Shown: positions 63,055 to 64,000 of the stretch, one piece after another
Numbering within the stretch: the first letter of the stretch is position 1
How the letters are laid out: each line of letters opens with the position of its first letter
Origin: Lignipirellula cremea
GTDB lineage: Bacteria; Planctomycetota; Planctomycetia; Pirellulales; Pirellulaceae
Reading direction: 5' to 3'
Assembly: GCF_007751035.1 (NCBI RefSeq)
Contig: NZ_CP036433.1
Location: forward strand, 1,717,001-1,781,000
DNA length: 64,000 nucleotides
Notes under the pieces: generated by a model
What the model was told of the DNA's origin: nothing
The model's input: only the letters and a program-made list of their open reading frames with translations
Database searches by the model: none
Translations under genes and position numbers: made by a program

Positions 63055-63285
63055 TCAGGCCGAATCGGTCGACGCTCCCACATAACGGAAGCGGGGCGTC
63101 TCCTGGCCGTCGATGACGACCGTTTCGCAAAACATGGCCAGCGGGCGAACCCACAAGCTGCGGTCCCCATAGCCCTGCCGATACACGACCAGTTGCTCTT
63201 CCGTTTCGCTATGCCGGGCGACGCCCAGCACTTCGTAGTCGGCCCCTTTGTAATGACGGTACGATCCGATTGGCAATTCCGACAT
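63055..63285 (-). CDS. DUF1653 domain-containing protein
   Basis: The protein (76 aa) is a small SH3-like barrel of the DUF1653 family: LPIGSYRHYKGADYEVLGVA, HSETEEQLVVYRQGYGDRSL and WVRPLAMFCETV. The family is widespread and of unknown role. The ATG at 63285 begins the conserved domain. It is alone between the LRR gene and the DinB gene. Confidence 0.9.
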   Translation of the reverse strand: MSELPIGSYRHYKGADYEVLGVARHSETEEQLVVYRQGYGDRSLWVRPLAMFCETVVIDGQETPRFRYVGASTDSA

Positions 63286-63627
63286 CGACGACTCCAGCAG
63301 AAAATCAGCAGCGGGCGGCAAGCCTTGACGCCGGGTCTGGGGCGCAGGCACAGCCGGTCAGTTTAACCGGGATACCTCCACCGGGGACGGGGCGGCTGGC
63401 GAGCGGACGGACGGTTGCTGTGGTGCATGGGCCAATCGCCGCACGATTGTCGCCGGGCCAATTGTCCCGCAAAGGACGGTGGTCAATCGTTTCCTCCAGG
63501 ACGCGTTCCCTGTCGCTACCTTGCCGCGCACTCGACTGGCAGTGCTCGCCCCCCTAGAATTCTACCAGTTCTGGCGTTGGCGTTACCTGACAGGCGCCCT
63601 TCGCCCAACAGGGAGTCGAGGAAAATT
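63286..63627. other. 342-bp intergenic region before the DinB gene
   Basis: No gene or strong structure. CGGACGGACGGTTGCT (63404-63419) has GG-N10-GC spacing but otherwise matches the sigma-54 consensus poorly. Confidence 0.4.
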
Positions 63628-64000
63628 ATGAGCCTGAAGCAGATACTGCACCGCCAACTGATCGCTGCCCGGGAAACCAGCGAGAAACTGCTGGAAGATT
63701 TCCATACGCCCGAACAGTGGACGAAACAGGTGTGTGACGGCTCGAACCATGCGCTATGGTTTGCGGGCCACATGGGCGTTTCCGACAATTTCTGGATCTC
63801 GCTGATCGCCCCCGAACGCAGCCAGGAGAACGCCGAATTCCAGCGACTGTTCGGACTGGGATCGCAGCCCAGCGCCAATCCCCAGGATTACCCGTCGCCG
63901 GAGGAAGTCCTCCAGGTGATGCGCGAACGACGCCAGGTGCTGCTGGAGATTCTGGCCGATCTGACCGAGGAGGACCTGGCCCGCCCCACGCCGGCCGGCA
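63628..64000 (+). CDS. DinB/DUF1572-like four-helix protein, partial
   Basis: The first 124 residues are present and the gene continues past the window. It starts MSLKQILHRQLIAARETSEK, with GAGG six bases before the ATG. The helical pattern ALWFAGHMGVSDNFWISLI, with a conserved histidine, matches DinB-superfamily metal-binding four-helix bundles, which include bacillithiol- and mycothiol-dependent transferases. Its substrate is not known. No dam-inducible operator is visible upstream. Confidence 0.85.
   Translation, partial: MSLKQILHRQLIAARETSEKLLEDFHTPEQWTKQVCDGSNHALWFAGHMGVSDNFWISLIAPERSQENAEFQRLFGLGSQPSANPQDYPSPEEVLQVMRERRQVLLEILADLTEEDLARPTPAG

Noticed and set aside
63404-63419. CGGACGGACGGTTGCT as a sigma-54 promoter of the DinB gene
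   Set aside because: Spacing is right, but the -24 box has only GG in common with the consensus, so chance is likely in GC-rich DNA.

Overview
The window looks like chromosomal DNA of a Planctomycetota member, most likely order Pirellulales. The evidence is the GC-rich coding sequence plus the family content: formylglycine sulfatases, DUF1501, DUF1552 and DUF1592/cytochrome proteins, a DUF1598-type secreted protein, a DWG-type Ser/Thr kinase, PQQ-like beta-propellers, and many secreted or lipoproteins of unknown function. I found no rRNA, tRNA, CRISPR array, phage genes or intact insertion sequence. The two ends cut through genes: a sulfatase on the left and a DinB-family protein on the right.

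Layout. 1-4.8 kb: sulfatase 3' end, then the NAD operon pncB-nadE (ATGA overlap) behind a visible promoter with two palindromes. 4.8-9.1 kb: TPR protein, an unusual AT-richer intergenic stretch, PAP2 phosphatase, two GNAT acetyltransferases. 9.6-19.5 kb: sensor-like Ser/Thr kinase, a 60-aa protein, a DUF1501 protein, a nucleoside phosphorylase-like protein, an orphan PTS enzyme I, a secreted hypothetical. 19.8-28 kb: housekeeping genes pyrD, trpS, queC, miaA, hisE, with a glycosidase-like secreted protein, a frameshifted membrane gene, DUF1844 and a response regulator. 28.4-36.2 kb: PQQ/membrane fusion, the ribosomal alpha operon rpmJ-rpsM-rpsK-rpoA-rplQ ending in a clear terminator, a histidine kinase and an HTH-receiver regulator. 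36.8-47 kb: lipoprotein, sulfatase, DUF1552, DUF1592/cytochrome, PQQ and WD40 genes, a typical planctomycete extracellular degradation and electron-transfer set. 47.4-52.5 kb: ferredoxin, folE, two membrane proteins, sugar-phosphate isomerase-like protein, cupin, rsmD. 52.6-64 kb: DUF1598 protein, an ECF sigma / anti-sigma / PDZ operon, ceramidase-like hydrolase, an anti-sigma kinase and STAS pair, small secreted proteins, LRR protein, DUF1653, DinB.

The most striking unexplained element is at 6.48-6.88 kb on the minus strand. A perfect sigma-54 promoter (TGGCACG-N4-TTGCA) is followed by about 330 nt of strongly structured sequence (three hairpins before the terminator), which ends in an intrinsic terminator with a UUCG tetraloop and eight U residues. 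No full-size protein gene lies within it. Just past the terminator is a perfect 28-bp palindrome plus a third half-site. I read this as a candidate sigma-54-dependent structured RNA, possibly carrying a 31-codon leader peptide. A second good sigma-54 site precedes the hypothetical gene at 60,991.

The window also holds a small family of 3'-end hairpins (four copies sharing CCGT[A/C]GTGGAC[C/T]T, each just downstream of a gene in the same orientation), one MITE-like imperfect palindrome (61.91-62.03 kb), and a three-copy ~20-bp operator-like array upstream of the ferredoxin. Family names come from recognising motifs by eye. No database search was run.
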